Assembly: GCF_964204645.1 (NCBI RefSeq)
Contig: NC_134025.1
Location: forward strand, 682,001-746,000
Length of the DNA stretch: 64,000 nt
Direction: 5' to 3'
Origin: Tubulanus polymorphus
Taxonomy: Eukaryota > Nemertea > Palaeonemertea > Tubulaniformes > Tubulanidae
Shown piece after piece: positions 39,284 to 50,389 of this stretch (positions are counted from its first letter, which is position 1; each line of letters starts with the position of its first letter). The translations under genes and the position numbers were made by a program. The notes beneath the pieces were generated by a model. That model saw only the letters and a program-made list of their open reading frames with translations. It searched no databases and was not told where the DNA came from.

Positions 39284-40151
39284 TGTTGATGTTATTTTAG
39301 AGTTCAATAAAGAATTATTGTATTGTATTGTTACACGTGCTGCCACTGTATTATTGACGGCAAATTCGTGAACTAACTTAGAAACTTTAACTATTTTAAC
39401 GAATATAACTAATTAGTAGTGGACCAGAATGAATTTGGGTCGTTCCAAAATTCTGAATAGTCTACTGATATGCAACAACTGGAAGGATTGAGTGATATTT
39501 TGATACGAGGTTTTACGACATTTCGTTTGATTGTTTACATCGCGATCCTGATTACGGCAAACAATGGAGAGTGAAGTCGTGGCAGAACTCGATTAGTGAA
39601 TCACACTGAATGAAACCTGTAACTCACTGATTTGAGAGAATGTCATTTCATATTCTTAATCGGGATGTTTTCTGAAAGTCTATATTTCGGTAGTTTGCGA
39701 ATGCTTCTTAACTGTCTCTAAAGGTTTGTACGAATTCAAATTTAAAAATTACACAATACTTTCATTATTTACATTTCTTCTTGACATGACATGTCATTAT
39801 TGATTGGATTGGTTTATGAGAGTGATAGATAGTATATTATGTACAGGACAGAGCAAACTTATTAGCCTAGTATAGAATTTCTTTTCGTACCGCTATGCAC
39901 TCGAGAACCAGCCCTTGACCCTTGCCTTGGCCCTGCCATCACACTTTGACAGGCAGAGAGCCTGGATGCTGCTAGTGCTAACTGAGTGCTGGTGGTGGGT
40001 TGCCCTCTTAGCTCGGGTGACGTGTAAGCCACCAATGTCAATTATTGATTTATATTCTGTGCGACAGCTGTAGTATATTCTGTAAAGTAAGATTTCTAAT
40101 TACAGTCGTAGCAGAGAGAGAGTGAGAGAGTGAAGAGTTTTAAATTGTGCT
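39284..40151. other. Divergent promoter interval, FAM32A / YccV-domain gene
   Basis: About 870 bases between head-to-head genes. A GC-richer patch lies at 39900-40030. No coding exon was recognised. Confidence 0.4.
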
Positions 40152-43073
40152 ATGCCAGTATTAGCTATAGATAGGAGCACTCTATTGCAATTGTCTGTTT
40201 TACTGCTCGCTATACCAACACAATACCTCGTTACTCAGTATTGGTCATCAACTAAAGAACAGACCAAAAATGCCATTCAAAAGTAAGTTCCACAAATCTC
40301 GTTAAAAACAATCTCTGGGAATCCATACTAACTCGGTTGTAAGGGTTGTCCAATCAGAAGGCTAGTTTTATGATATATGATTGTGATAACTAACCACAGT
40401 CTGGTACTGACTACTTTGTAGGGGGTCAAGTGATTTCATTCATTACAATAGACTCCTGACCCTAATCGGGATCAGTGATTTTTGTTAGACATTCAGTTCT
40501 CAGATTTGTTTTTTTGAGTTGAGTGATAATGACTTAAAAATAGAAATAGCATTCAAACTATTTAAGATGAGGAGTCTCCGCTGTAGTTTGTTTATCTATT
40601 TCAAACGCAACAAATATCCATGGAAGTTTTTTTGATTTTGTTCACAGTTTAAAAGAGAGTTATTTATCTACGTGGAATTCATGGAAAGAATGGTGTCATC
40701 AACACATTTTCAGTCGATTTATCGATAGTGAAGAAGTTGAAATACACGAATCATCAAAACAAACTCCGACATCAGACATTTCTGAATCAACTCCAAAACA
40801 TCGAAATCCTAATGGATTTTTTGCTGGTATGAATAGTTTTCATTTGATTGGAAAAACAAGGGACAATTTTACAGAATTGAATCAGGACCCTGAAAAAGTT
40901 AAACACAAATTTTTTAAGCTATTTTGTAACTTCAACAATTCAACTAACATCATTTTGAACTTTAACTGTTTTCATTTAGGGAAACCGGGGGTCGTTTATT
41001 ATGCATGAAATGTTGATATTATATACTGTAGGTTCTTTGATACCGAGAAGTCCACGTTCTGCTCATATAAAATACAAAATCGGTCAAGTAATTCAGCACA
41101 AGAAATGGGGTTATCGAGGGGTTATCGTGGGCTGGGATGAAATTGCGTTGGTAAGCTTATTATATGTAGAACTTTGAGTTGAAAATCACAGAATCTTTTT
41201 TGAAGTAAAGTAGACTCGGATTGCCACGATAGGTCGCCGCACAGGAATTGGAGTTGGGAAAATTTGAATATTTTCTCATCCAGGGGGCCGGTTGCATAGT
41301 CATGGCTTAGACTTAAGATCGGTCTAAGACTATCTTAGACCTATAGCTAATCTAACAGCTTAAGACCAGTCTTAAGATTTAAGACCACTTTCGGACTTAA
41401 GTCTCGACTATAGAACCGGCTCCAGGACATGTGATGATCCGAGGCAATCGGCTCCACGGTAACCAGAGTCCCGGATAAAGCATTCTGCTCCCTGGTAACT
41501 GTATAATGGAGAATAATTCTGGTATAAGCACAATGTATCTGCATTCATTTCTATGATTTTCAACCAAAGTTCTATAAAACGTAAATGATTCGTGAATATT
41601 AAAGTTTGTTACGTAAACTGAATATTTTCAGCGTCGTCTATTCCACGGTCTCCTCGGCCTAAACATGTTAAATATCGTATTGGTCAGGTTATACAACATA
41701 AACTACTGGGTTATAAAGGGGTCATAGTTGGCTGGGATGAAACTGCAGTGGTAAGATTTCATCTGTATTTCGGGGTTTAATCAGTGTAGCTTTTACTCGT
41801 ATCTGGCTTTATCTACGGTAGAATAAATCCTGCAATTTCCCTGATTTCTCTTCTCTGGCAAGTGAGGTATTTTCCTTCGTTGTAGCTTTTATATTTGCGT
41901 TTATCGTAAAAAAGATTTTTTGAAATTAATATGAAGTGTGGAAATGTTCGTCCATTTCAACAGAAATTAATTTTCATCTAAAACTTGATATTTTGATTTT
42001 TAGGCCCCAGAATTTTGGTTATCTCGCAATCATCCTACAGATAAACCTGTAAGTTATATTTTACTGTCGATAGAATAAAATGTGCTACAAATAAAACGTT
42101 TAAGGATTTTGCCTCTTCTTGTAGCATTGGAGAAAACTACCAAATTATGCAATACTTGTTGATGTCAATGACAGACCTCAAGCTCAAACAACTTACGTGG
42201 TCGAGGAAAATATAGAAGTTGTAATGGATACCGAGGTTTGTATTCAATATGCTCATAAATAATGGAAGTTAAAACAATGGAAATGAACTTATTTTGGCTC
42301 TAAGTGTTAAACTTGACCAAGATCTGTGGAACTGGATCCAGATTGATAAAACTGATATTTTAGATCGATAAAACTGATATTTTAGATTGATAAAACTGAT
42401 ATTTTAAATCGATAAAACTGATATTTTAGAATGATAAAACTGATATTTTAGATCGATAAAACTGATATTTTAGATCGATAATCCATTGTTGAATGATTAT
42501 TTCACTGAGTTTGATGCTGTACAGTATATCCCTCAACTGTGGCTGCGTAAACTTTATCCACATGATTAAAATACCGGGTAACAATTAATTTATAAACCCA
42601 TAGTTGATTAGTCTCCTGATTTATTCTCTCTTCCTGATTAAGTGAAGGTTTTTAGAATCCGGATTTAAGATCATTCTTGTCCAAATACAGCATGTACCAA
42701 CTCACATTCCTGCCACTTTACCCTTAAGAATTCTAATTGAATGTTTTTTTAAATACATGTATATTAAGGTGTTCTGCCTTGCCTCGGAGCGCGGATTGTT
42801 GCAGTTTCCGTGTGAAAAAGTTTCCTTACTGAAATTCTTGTGTTCACGACTCATTGTTGTTTGACTGCTCTAGAGTTCATTTGCTGCCTCAGAAAACATT
42901 TTCTGGTCCCGCGAGATCCGAGGCAAGCGCGATGATCTTATATGAATATTAAGTTGACTGTTCATTGTATTTTATAGATTGACCATCCGTTTATAAACGA
43001 TTTCTTTGATGCGTTTGACGGGGCGCAATATTTGCCCAAAATGTGGTTGAAAGAACTTTATCCTCATGATTGA
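40152..43073 (+). CDS. YccV/HspQ-like (hemimethylated-DNA-binding fold) domain protein with duplicated exons
   Basis: Exons: 1 40152-40282, 2 40648-40826, 3A 41032-41150 or 3B 41632-41750, 4 42004-42048, 5 42125-42235, last 6A 42474-42569 or 6B 42978-43073. Any choice of one 3 and one 6 gives 226 codons. Exon 1 encodes a hydrophobic segment (LLQLSVLLLAIPTQYLV) that may be a signal anchor. Exons 3-6 form a YccV domain (YKIGQVIQHKKWGYRGVIVG, WDE..., APEFWL, NYAILVDVND, YVVEENIEVV, HPFINDFFDAFDG), the fold of bacterial HspQ and of the C terminus of animal FBXO21. No F-box is seen. AATAAA overlaps the 6B stop (43073) and ATTAAA overlaps the 6A stop (about 42565), so each last exon may have its own poly(A) site. 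Domain assignment is firm; function in animals is unclear. Confidence 0.85.
41032..41150 (+). CDS. YccV gene exon 3A (alternative cassette)
   Basis: 119 bases, entered in phase 1 and left in phase 0. It encodes SLIPRSPRSAHIKYKIGQVI and then QHKKWGYRGVIVGWDEIAL. 29 of 39 residues match exon 3B. It has its own acceptor (TACTGTAG) and donor (GTAAGC). Confidence 0.85.
41285..41430. mobile_element. Inverted-repeat MITE between exons 3A and 3B
   Basis: GGGCCGGTTGCATAGTC at the left and GACTATAGAACCGGCTCC at the right are complementary ends. The interior repeats TTAGAC, CTTAAGACCAGTCTTAAG and CTAATCTAACAGCTTAAGAC in both orientations. Its interior is related to the tandem unit at 6330-6920. Confidence 0.75.
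41632..41750 (+). CDS. YccV gene exon 3B (alternative cassette)
   Basis: 119 bases, the same length and phases as exon 3A. It encodes SSIPRSPRPKHVKYRIGQVI and then QHKLLGYKGVIVGWDETAV. Splicing 3A to 3B directly would enter the wrong frame and reach a stop after about 30 codons, so the two are expected to be mutually exclusive. Confidence 0.85.
42335..42480 (+). repeat. 22-bp minisatellite containing the exon 6A splice acceptor
   Basis: About six to seven copies of GATAAAACTGATATTTTAGA followed by TC. Each unit ends in the acceptor-like TATTTTAG and begins with ATCGATAA, the first bases of exon 6A, so the array was produced by tandem duplication across the real intron/exon junction at 42473/42474. 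Confidence 0.9.
42474..42569 (+). CDS. YccV gene alternative last exon 6A
   Basis: 96 bases with a TAA stop. Encodes IDNPLLNDYFTEFDAVQYIP then QLWLRKLYPHD. It is homologous to exon 6B at 42978 (same length, same entry phase 0, same stop position, same LYPHD ending). The acceptor is TATTTTAG. ATTAAA overlaps the stop. Confidence 0.82.
   Translation: MDNPLLNDYFTEFDAVQYIPQLWLRKLYPHD
42775..42937. repeat. Inverted-repeat element between last exons 6A and 6B
   Basis: GCCTTGCCTCGGAGCGCGG on the left is roughly complementary to CGCGAGATCCGAGGCAAGC on the right. About 160 bases with no coding content; a degraded MITE is likely. Confidence 0.5.
42978..43073 (+). CDS. YccV gene alternative last exon 6B
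   Basis: 96 bases with a TGA stop that overlaps an AATAAA poly(A) signal. Encodes IDHPFINDFFDAFDGAQYLP then KMWLKELYPHD. It is the second of two homologous terminal exons; the domain end (HPFI.DFFDAFDG.QYLP) resembles the FBXO21 YccV tail. Confidence 0.85.
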   Translation: MDHPFINDFFDAFDGAQYLPKMWLKELYPHD

Positions 43074-43939
43074 ATAAACAGAGGATTTACATATTTGTTT
43101 AATTAGACTCAAATCTCTCTGAACAACTACAGCTCATCATTTCTTTATTTCACGAATTATTGGCACACAGTAAATTAATCATCTCATTGGATTTTAACCG
43201 GGCTAAAAAATGGCACTTACCAAAAAATTACGGATTAAATGAATATATGAATTATAGCCCATTATGGAATAAGTAGACTTTAAACTGTATTTGATATTTC
43301 CATTTCAAAGTCTTCCGAGTCAGTTTTTATCAGAGACTGAACCTGATTCTCACTGTTTCAATTGAAGTTCTAGTCTCATATCGTCATTGTTTGTTCATCT
43401 CAGCTAAGGAGGTTGAATATTATTTTTTTGTAAATAAAAAAGTACACGTTAAGTTCATTATTTAAAGATCTTGTTATTTTGTGTTAATTCTGGCGCCGTT
43501 GCTTTATTGGGCATTTTTTCGGATCGCTGCATAGAATACGGATCGGCATTGCGATTCTATCCTTTGAACTGACTGGATGTCTAGATGACCAGATACTGAG
43601 TTTACGGTCGGAGTACACGGAAGTAAGGCTTACGTATTTGTGTATGTGGAAATATATATGGAATCGAGGATTTACAGAGAGTGCTGATATCAGCGGAACT
43701 AGACTTTGATGACACGAATTAGTGACAAAAATGAAAATTCGTATTCATGTGAGAAGAAATCATAACAACAAAACTGATTGAATTAAATGATTAAAATTTA
43801 CGATCTTCATCGAAACTCGGAAAAATGCATCGAAGAAAAATCATGAGAAATCTTTTGAATGAATAATCGATCACCAAGGAGTATCCCCGATGCCATAGTC
43901 AACCAGTCAGAGTAAATTTAATCATTTTCTTTTATAAAT
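43074..43939. other. Interval between YccV gene and GPCR paralogue 3
   Basis: Convergent 3' flanks. A second AATAAA is near 43433. No coding region was seen. Confidence 0.4.
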
Positions 43940-44188
43940 TTATTTAGAAGATAAAATCATTGTTCGAAGTTGATTTCTGAAGCGACGCCTTGAAGCGCAG
44001 TAAATATAGAAATTACAAGATGCTACGATCATTCGTATTAAATTCTGTATTTGATAAATATATGTCAATTTCTTATATTGACCTCCAAGGATACGAATAC
44101 TATTAACAATTGCTCCTCTCAATGAAAAAGCCCGTTTGACAAGAAAAACACCCGAAATGAGAACTAATGTCAGAGTTAAACTTCGGTC

Positions 44189-44251
<63 letters not shown>

Positions 44252-45070
44252 GCTGCTGTTAGAAGTTTGATTATTTGTAGACATTGTTTTTCTCGCTGCT
44301 CCTGCGCGTCTCAACGTGAAAATCAATCGGATAGTTATTACAACCATTATCACTGTAGGGATGAATTGTGTTAATGGAGCCCGAACAAATGTCGAATAAT
44401 ATCTCAGATAAATATTCTTAGCAAATGTTGTGTACTTCTGAGTCCATCTCTCGTGACCGGTGCATGGATTACGGGATCGACGAGTTTCGTACATAAACAT
44501 GCTTCTACCAGTTATCTCAGATGTAGAAATTACCACAACTAAAGTGACGTAGATGAAACTTCTCTTAACGGTTATAATTCTAACCGCTTTTAGAGGCCAA
44601 CAAACTGCGATATATCTGTCTATAGCTATAAGTAATGTTAATAGATCAGAGATGGTACCAAAAATGAATTTAAGATGTTGTGTATATGAATAAAGACGTT
44701 TCATATCGTGGTTGAATTTAGCGGTCATGTCCAGTAACAAGGTGTGGCTATAGAGATGATACTGAAACTCGATGACCACATAAGATAAGCACAGTAACAG
44801 ATCAGTAACAGCCAAACATCTCAAATAGAAAATACTCGTGTTAGTCGAACGTTCTTTAGTTAGAATTATAAAAGAAAACAAATTTGCAAAAACACCAGAA
44901 ACAGAAACACTAAAAATGATGTAAGTCATGATTCGTAGATAAAAGTTTTCATGAAAGGGTTTATAATCTGCATGATGAATGTATTTACACCGAGGATGAG
45001 GTTTAAACCCTTCTCTTTCCGTAGTGACAACTGATACATTGAAGTAAAACGTGACCGATGATGTATTCAT
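43940..45070 (-). CDS. Class A GPCR, FMRFamide-receptor-like, paralogue 3 (intronless)
   Basis: A receptor of 376 residues, very close to the 13616 and 15614 copies but on the opposite strand some 28 kb away. It has DRYIAVCWPL, the TM1 Asn, the TM2 Asp and CNFYIYC in TM7, and ends in MILSSK like paralogue 1. Loop 3 carries the longest serine run of the three (over 20 residues, from a CTG/CAG trinucleotide repeat with one CTA interruption), which accounts for most of the length difference. The N terminus begins MNTSSVTFYF, two residues shorter than paralogue 1. ECL2 has the NPCTGHERW block. Confidence 0.9.
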
Positions 45071-45111
45071 TCTCGTAACATAAACGAAACTAAATGATCA
45101 ATGCAGTTAGG

Positions 45112-45159
<48 letters not shown>

Positions 45160-45404
45160 GTGATTCGATAACATTAAGAACTGATTCAGTGTTTGGACTA
45201 CTAGAACTCACAAGGAAAACAGAACCGGTGTGATATCTCTGAATTCCATATCCAATTAGTGTAAAGCCCGCGGCTGAATTTTAGCTGGCAGAGTTTTTTT
45301 TCCAACGTTTTTTTTGAACTTTTAATTGGGGAAAACGTAAAATATATAAACATTTAGATTTTATTTGAAAATGCTGATCTTCCAAATAATCAGAATCATC
45401 AATA

Positions 45405-45490
45405 ATCCTAGGCCTTCCCCCAGATCGAACCTGGCAGACTCGCATTCGACTGTTGCGGCCTCTGACAGCTCGACCGCTGAGCTGTTGTGG
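45405..45490 (-). mobile_element. tRNA-like SINE head fragment
   Basis: On the minus strand an A-box-like AGCTCAGCGGTCGAGC is followed by a B-box-like CAGGTTCGATCTGG about 45 bases on. The spacing is tRNA-like, but the acceptor stem does not close, so a tRNA-derived element fragment is the better call. Confidence 0.5.
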
Positions 45491-45537
45491 AGGATATACG
45501 TAAGTTAGTCTGGTCAGTGTTTTATGACCATCAGCTA

Positions 45538-45903
45538 TGGAGCCCGTTTGAAAAGAAAGAAACTTGAAATGAGAACTAATGTCAGAGTTAAACTTCGGTC
45601 ACTGCTGCTGCCGCTGCCGCCGCCGCTGCCGCCGCTGCAGTTAGAAGTTTGATTATTTGTAGACATTGTTTTTCTCGCTGCTCCTGCGCGTCTCAACGTG
45701 AAAATCAATCGGATAGTTATTACAACCATTATCACTGTTGGGATGAATAGTGTTAATGGAGCCCGAACAAATGTCGAATAATATCTCAGATAAATATTCT
45801 TACAAAATGTTGTGTACTTTTGACTCCATCTCTCGTGTCCGGTGCATGGATTACGGGATCGACGAGTTTCGTACATAAACATGCTTCTACCAGTTATCTC
45901 AGA
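45538..45903 (-). pseudogene. GPCR fragment (TM4 to start of TM6), truncated at both ends
   Basis: Closely matches paralogue 3 from ITGRSMFMYETRRSRNPCTG through TM5 (LTLFIPTVIMVVITIRL), the loop-3 tract and the first part of TM6 (SLTLTLVLIS.FFLFKRA). Homology stops abruptly at about 45903 (before TM4) and at about 45540 (within TM6). Everything needed for a seven-helix receptor outside this block is missing, although the retained frame is open. The loop-3 tract reads NCSGGSGGGSGSSSD rather than pure Ser because AGC codons have changed to GGC. It lies 0.5 kb upstream of paralogue 3 on the same strand, so it is a partial tandem copy. Confidence 0.85.
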
Positions 45904-47051
45904 TAATATATAAGAAACTTTGCACCATTATCAATAAATAACAACCGAACAAATAAAACCTATATATTCTGACAAATAATGAATGTATTATGTGTTAAGA
46001 AGTCATTTATGTTTTGGTCGTTCATTCATTCAGTTGTCCGAAGATTTATTAGACGAGCAATAAAATCATTGAAGTGAATTTTCTGAAAAAGCGCAAGTTA
46101 TTTTCGAAGCGTCACCTGCGAATTCATGAATAATGAAAAGCGATACTTGAATATTCATCAAACCATATCAACATAAGTTAAACCATACTTTATACGTCTT
46201 TATACCTTTAATAGGCAATCAATTCTTTGATATACAAAACAATAAATTATCCACACCTGCCTTTTTTTATAAAACTATTCAGAATTCTGACAATTCATTC
46301 ATTTAGAATTTAGATTAATTTCTACCTGCTCGATATATTTAACTATCGTCAATATTTAGAATTGGGCTGAACTCATTTATTTTCGGTAAGTTGTTTCAAA
46401 CGACACAAATATATATATATATATATATCCTAAATATTTGAACAGGGGGACAAACAATTACTATTTGAAATGTCTCCTCAAAACCAGCGGGAGATCAGTG
46501 ATATTCTCTGAGACTTTGTGTCGACGGTTGAGTCTAAACGGATCTCTGATCTCAAAAAGGTTGTGTATTTTTGTCGGATTTTTCGTTGATTAAGGATTAA
46601 AGGCTTGTATTAGTGAAGATATCTTGTGTCTGTCATTTTGAACGTACAAGGAGTGTGTAATTATTCCAGTTAGAACCGAGACGACTGTATAGCTTCACTC
46701 TGTAAACACTATAACACTTTAATAGTTTTTAATGTACTTGTTGGCCGATGATTTTAGGACATCGTAAATTGTCTGAATTTGACAAGATTCTTAAATCTAA
46801 ATCGTAAACATTCATTTGGATTTACTCGTAGCTTCAACATGGTTCGCTAACTCGCTGAATTACTGTTCAAGTTTTTATCAGACGAAGACACATTTCCACA
46901 ATCTGAAAATCGGATGTACAGAAATCCGCTTTTTTTCGTGGTACTTTTCGATCGATACTGGATTAATTCAGGTTCTAATGTGATGAGGAGTTTCGGAGGA
47001 GTTCATTATTGATTGAATTTATTGTCGGTAATAAATCAAACTACAGCGAAC
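45904..47051. other. Flank and 5' leader before first exon A
   Basis: AT-rich with a (TA)n run at about 46410-46430. The last several hundred bases are probably promoter and 5' leader for the exon starting at 47052. No gene was recognised. Confidence 0.35.
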
Positions 47052-47164
47052 ATGTTTAAGAAGGTTGCTATGAAGAAGTTGCAGTTGACACGTAGTGTCA
47101 TGATGGTTTCTGGGATGAAGGAAAAGATGAAGGCGGAGACGGCAAGATCGGATACAGATTCTGT
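47052..47164 (+). CDS. Alternative first exon A of a gene extending right
   Basis: ATG to donor GTAAGT. Encodes 37 residues (MFKKVAMKKLQLTRSVMMVS, then GMKEKMKAETARSDTDS plus a split codon) and ends in phase 2. Lys/Met-rich, with no acceptor upstream. First of 13 exons with identical exit phase. Confidence 0.65.
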
Positions 47165-48690
47165 GTAAGTTTATCGTGTAGTTTATTTTACAGGTACTAA
47201 TATGTACTCAATAATTTGTCATCAGGTTTTTGAGTAGTAAAGTCATCTACTTATAACCTTTTGACTTTTCAGTATTGTCTTATGGTCAGTCACGTGTACC
47301 TAAGAAAAAGCTACAAAGTTAAGGTTTTTAGGTTTTTTATACCAATAATCTAAAACCGCTTGATAACAGTAATGATCGAATAAGTTTGAATGATTTCTAA
47401 TTTTTTTCAAACTTTATTTCTATTTTCATTTTTCAAATTTCTTAGTTTATGATATCACGGGTGATACCGCTGGTTAAAATGAGCTCGATGTCATTGTCAA
47501 TATAAAGTCCATAAATGATAGTTAGTTTTTAGTTTTTAACTAATATCGTTTTAACGACCAAAACACTAAAACCAGTTTTGTCATATATTTTGTTGTCAGA
47601 CTTTGTATTCTCACTCAGCGGGCTTCTCATTATTATTTTCCGTTTGAAACAGTTTTCACAATAAGCAGTCGTTATCATGTAATCTAATTTTAAAGCTACG
47701 CTGAATTTGAATAGCGATTTATAGATAATGTCGATTATAAATGAAAGCTTCCATACCATTGATATATATGGTTCTACCGCTGGTAAATATTAGTAATACC
47801 TCGTTATCTATATTTAAACTAAGACTGTAAATAAATAATAGAAATCGGTTTTATTTGCGTTGACAATTGACAAATATTTCTGTAACAACATGTGAAACGA
47901 ATAAGATATGTACTGTTGGATTTTCCCGAGGTGACATTCTGACAGATAATTGGTCCTTCAAACAACTGCCAATAAAATTTTATTTACTTAACCATGGAAA
48001 CATGTGAGGTTAATAGCCAGGACTCCCCACGCTAATTCAAACCCAGTGGTAGAACCCAGTGGTAGAACCAGCGGGTACAGTCCCAGTGGTAGATACGGAG
48101 TGTAAGGATATCCCCTCAGAGAGGCATTCAGACTGTGAGCTGAAAGATTTACGTTTTTTAAAGCCTATCAGTTACATATTGAAGATTATTTCCCCGATTA
48201 CACCTTTCTATCATATTTTCTTATCTTCCACTTTTGGAAATGGAAATTCCTTAGGAAGTTGGTGAAAAATTGTTGCTTGCCGGCTTATTCTTTAGTTCAC
48301 AGGTTAGGGTAAATTCTCTGCTGCAGGGCCGGGTTACAGGTAACCATGCTGACAGGTTACAGGTTCAGATTACATCGAAAACGCCGTTGCTATTTAAATT
48401 AATGAAATGTCAACACGATGTTTTACCATTTTATTCATCCTGTTTTTACGACTTGATCAGAGAGCAATAATTCATCATCAGACACGACATGAAACGATAT
48501 TAACATTAATAGTTTATTCCGGTTGTGGTTCATGGGTCTGTTCTGTTGAAGAGATGAATAGCAGCGTCAGCAACAGCAGCAGCAGCTACATCGATATAGA
48601 ACTGAAATTCTAGACGGGATCTTGAGGAACTTTTCGGTGACAAGTTTTTCGAAATGTGATTTTGAATGTATATGGAGTGTATTATAGTAT

Positions 48691-48772
48691 AATGGATGCA
48701 CTAGACCGTAGATTGTCGAGACCTTGTTCTCAGGATTTATTCAATACTTTTAGATCGAATACTACTTTAAGG
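48691..48772 (+). CDS. Alternative first exon B
   Basis: ATG to donor GTAAAT, phase 2. Encodes MDALDRRLSRPCSQDLFNTF then RSNTTL plus a split codon. It opens shortly before the large GA-rich repeat. Confidence 0.55.
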
Positions 48773-48848
48773 TAAATAATAGATTAACATCTTCATTATC
48801 ATTCTTCGCCTCTTCCTCACTATTATCTACTCTTATAGATATAGGTGA

Positions 48849-49515
48849 TAGGGAGAGGGAGAGGGAGAGGGAGGAGAGGGAGAGGGAGAGGGAGAGGGAG
48901 AGGGAGAGGGAGAGGGAGAGGGAGAGGGAGAGGGAGAGGGAGAGGGAGAGGGAGAGGGAGAGGGAGAGGGAGAGGGAGAGGGAGAGGGAGAGGGAGAGGG
49001 AGAGGGAGAGGGAGAGGGAGAGGGAGAGGGAGAGGGAGAGGGAGAGGGAGAGGGAGAGGGAGAGGGAGAGGGAGAGGGAGAGGGAGAGGGAGAGGGAGAG
49101 GGAGAGGGAGAGGGAGAGGGAGAGGGAGAGGGAGAGGGAGAGGGAGAGGGAGAGGGAGAGGGAGAGGGAGAGGGAGAGGGAGAGGGAGAGGGAGAGGGAG
49201 AGGGAGAGGGAGAGGGAGAGGGAGAGGGAGAGGGAGAGGGAGAGGGAGAGGGAGAGGGAGAGGGAGAGGGAGAGGGAGAGGGAGAGGGAGAGGGAGAGGG
49301 AGAGGGAGAGGGAGAGGGAGAGGGAGAGGGAGAGGGAGAGGGAGAGGGAGAGGGAGAGGGAGAGGGAGAGGGAGAGGGAGAGGGAGAGGGAGAGGGAGAG
49401 GGAGAGGGAGAGGGAGAGGGAGAGGGAGAGGGAGAGGGAGATAGGGAGAGGGAGAGGGAGAGGGAGAGGGAGATAGGGAGATAGGGAGATAGGGAGATAG
49501 GGAAATAGAGGGACT
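48849..49515. repeat. (GGGAGA)n hexanucleotide array, ~590-650 bp polypurine
   Basis: About 95 or more nearly perfect copies of GAGAGG with one GAGGAGAGG slip near 48872, ending in GATAGGGAGATAGG variants. The plus strand is nearly pure purine and mirror-symmetric, the kind of sequence that can form triplex (H-)DNA. The 199-codon Arg-Gly ORF is the repeat read through, not a gene. Confidence 0.97.
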
Positions 49516-50141
49516 GGGACCGTACCGATATAAATATACGATATCTTCTATTGTTTAGAAATAGCCGAAGATCCCACTACACCCGTCCGCCGTCCACACC
49601 GATCTTTAGAATTTCTGATACAATTCGAGTTTCAAATGAATATATAATAATCTGGTGCTATTGTTTTATATGAAGTCGATTTGACTTGATAAATAAGTAA
49701 TTTCTAAATTCGTCGTATCTATTCGATTCGACCATATACATTTATACGGAGAGAGTCGTAGTCAACTAGAGACGCCATCATTAATCACTAACAGGAATAC
49801 AAAACGTACATTTTCATCTTATCGTGTTTTAATTAAGTCATTACTATCAAATTACACTAAATGGTATAAACTCACGTGGATGCAATGGAATACATGGATA
49901 AAATGGCATATAGAAATTAGGCGTGATGAGGTCATGTGGGAATTGGCAAATCAGCTGAAAGTCAAATCGAAAATTGGAGCCGTCTGTTGCTATAGTTTTA
50001 GGAAGCCTTCATTGCACCTTGTGGAAACTTTGCAGTGTCTAAAATCGTTTTGATAACTTTGCATTTGAAAATTAATTATCAACTTTATTTAATTGTATTG
50101 GTGCGGTTTTCAATGCGGTTTTACGTAATGTAATAATCATT

Positions 50142-50389
50142 ATGTCTCGGTCACAATCAATGATTGAAGTTCGTAAACAACAGAAAAAAGTCTTAATTGA
50201 TGAAAATAACGTCGTTCAAACGTCACCGCGTAACACGAGGTCCCGGAGTCGAACCTTCGCCGGGCTAGGCCATCAGGATCGCGCCCCTAGCGGAGGAATA
50301 TTGAAACATTCTGATAGTAATATATCTTTAAATCGTCATGATTTGAATTCAGCCGTAAAAAGAAAGGATTCAGTTTGTGGAGCAGTATC
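50142..50389 (+). CDS. Alternative first exon C
   Basis: ATG to donor GTGAGT, phase 2. Encodes 82 residues, basic and Ser/Thr-rich (MSRSQSMIEVRKQQKKVLID, TSPRNTRSRSRTFAGLG, SGGILKHSDSNISLNRHD). The TSPR motif recurs as S/T-P-R in exons D, F, G and J. Confidence 0.7.

Noticed and set aside
38906-39346. Upstream Met for FAM32A (146 residues)
   Set aside because: The 21-residue extension has no family counterpart; the inner Met matches the usual start.
48845-49444. 199-codon Arg-Gly ORF
   Set aside because: It is the GGGAGA hexamer read in one frame, with no non-repeat sequence, no supporting flanks and a stop exactly where the repeat changes.
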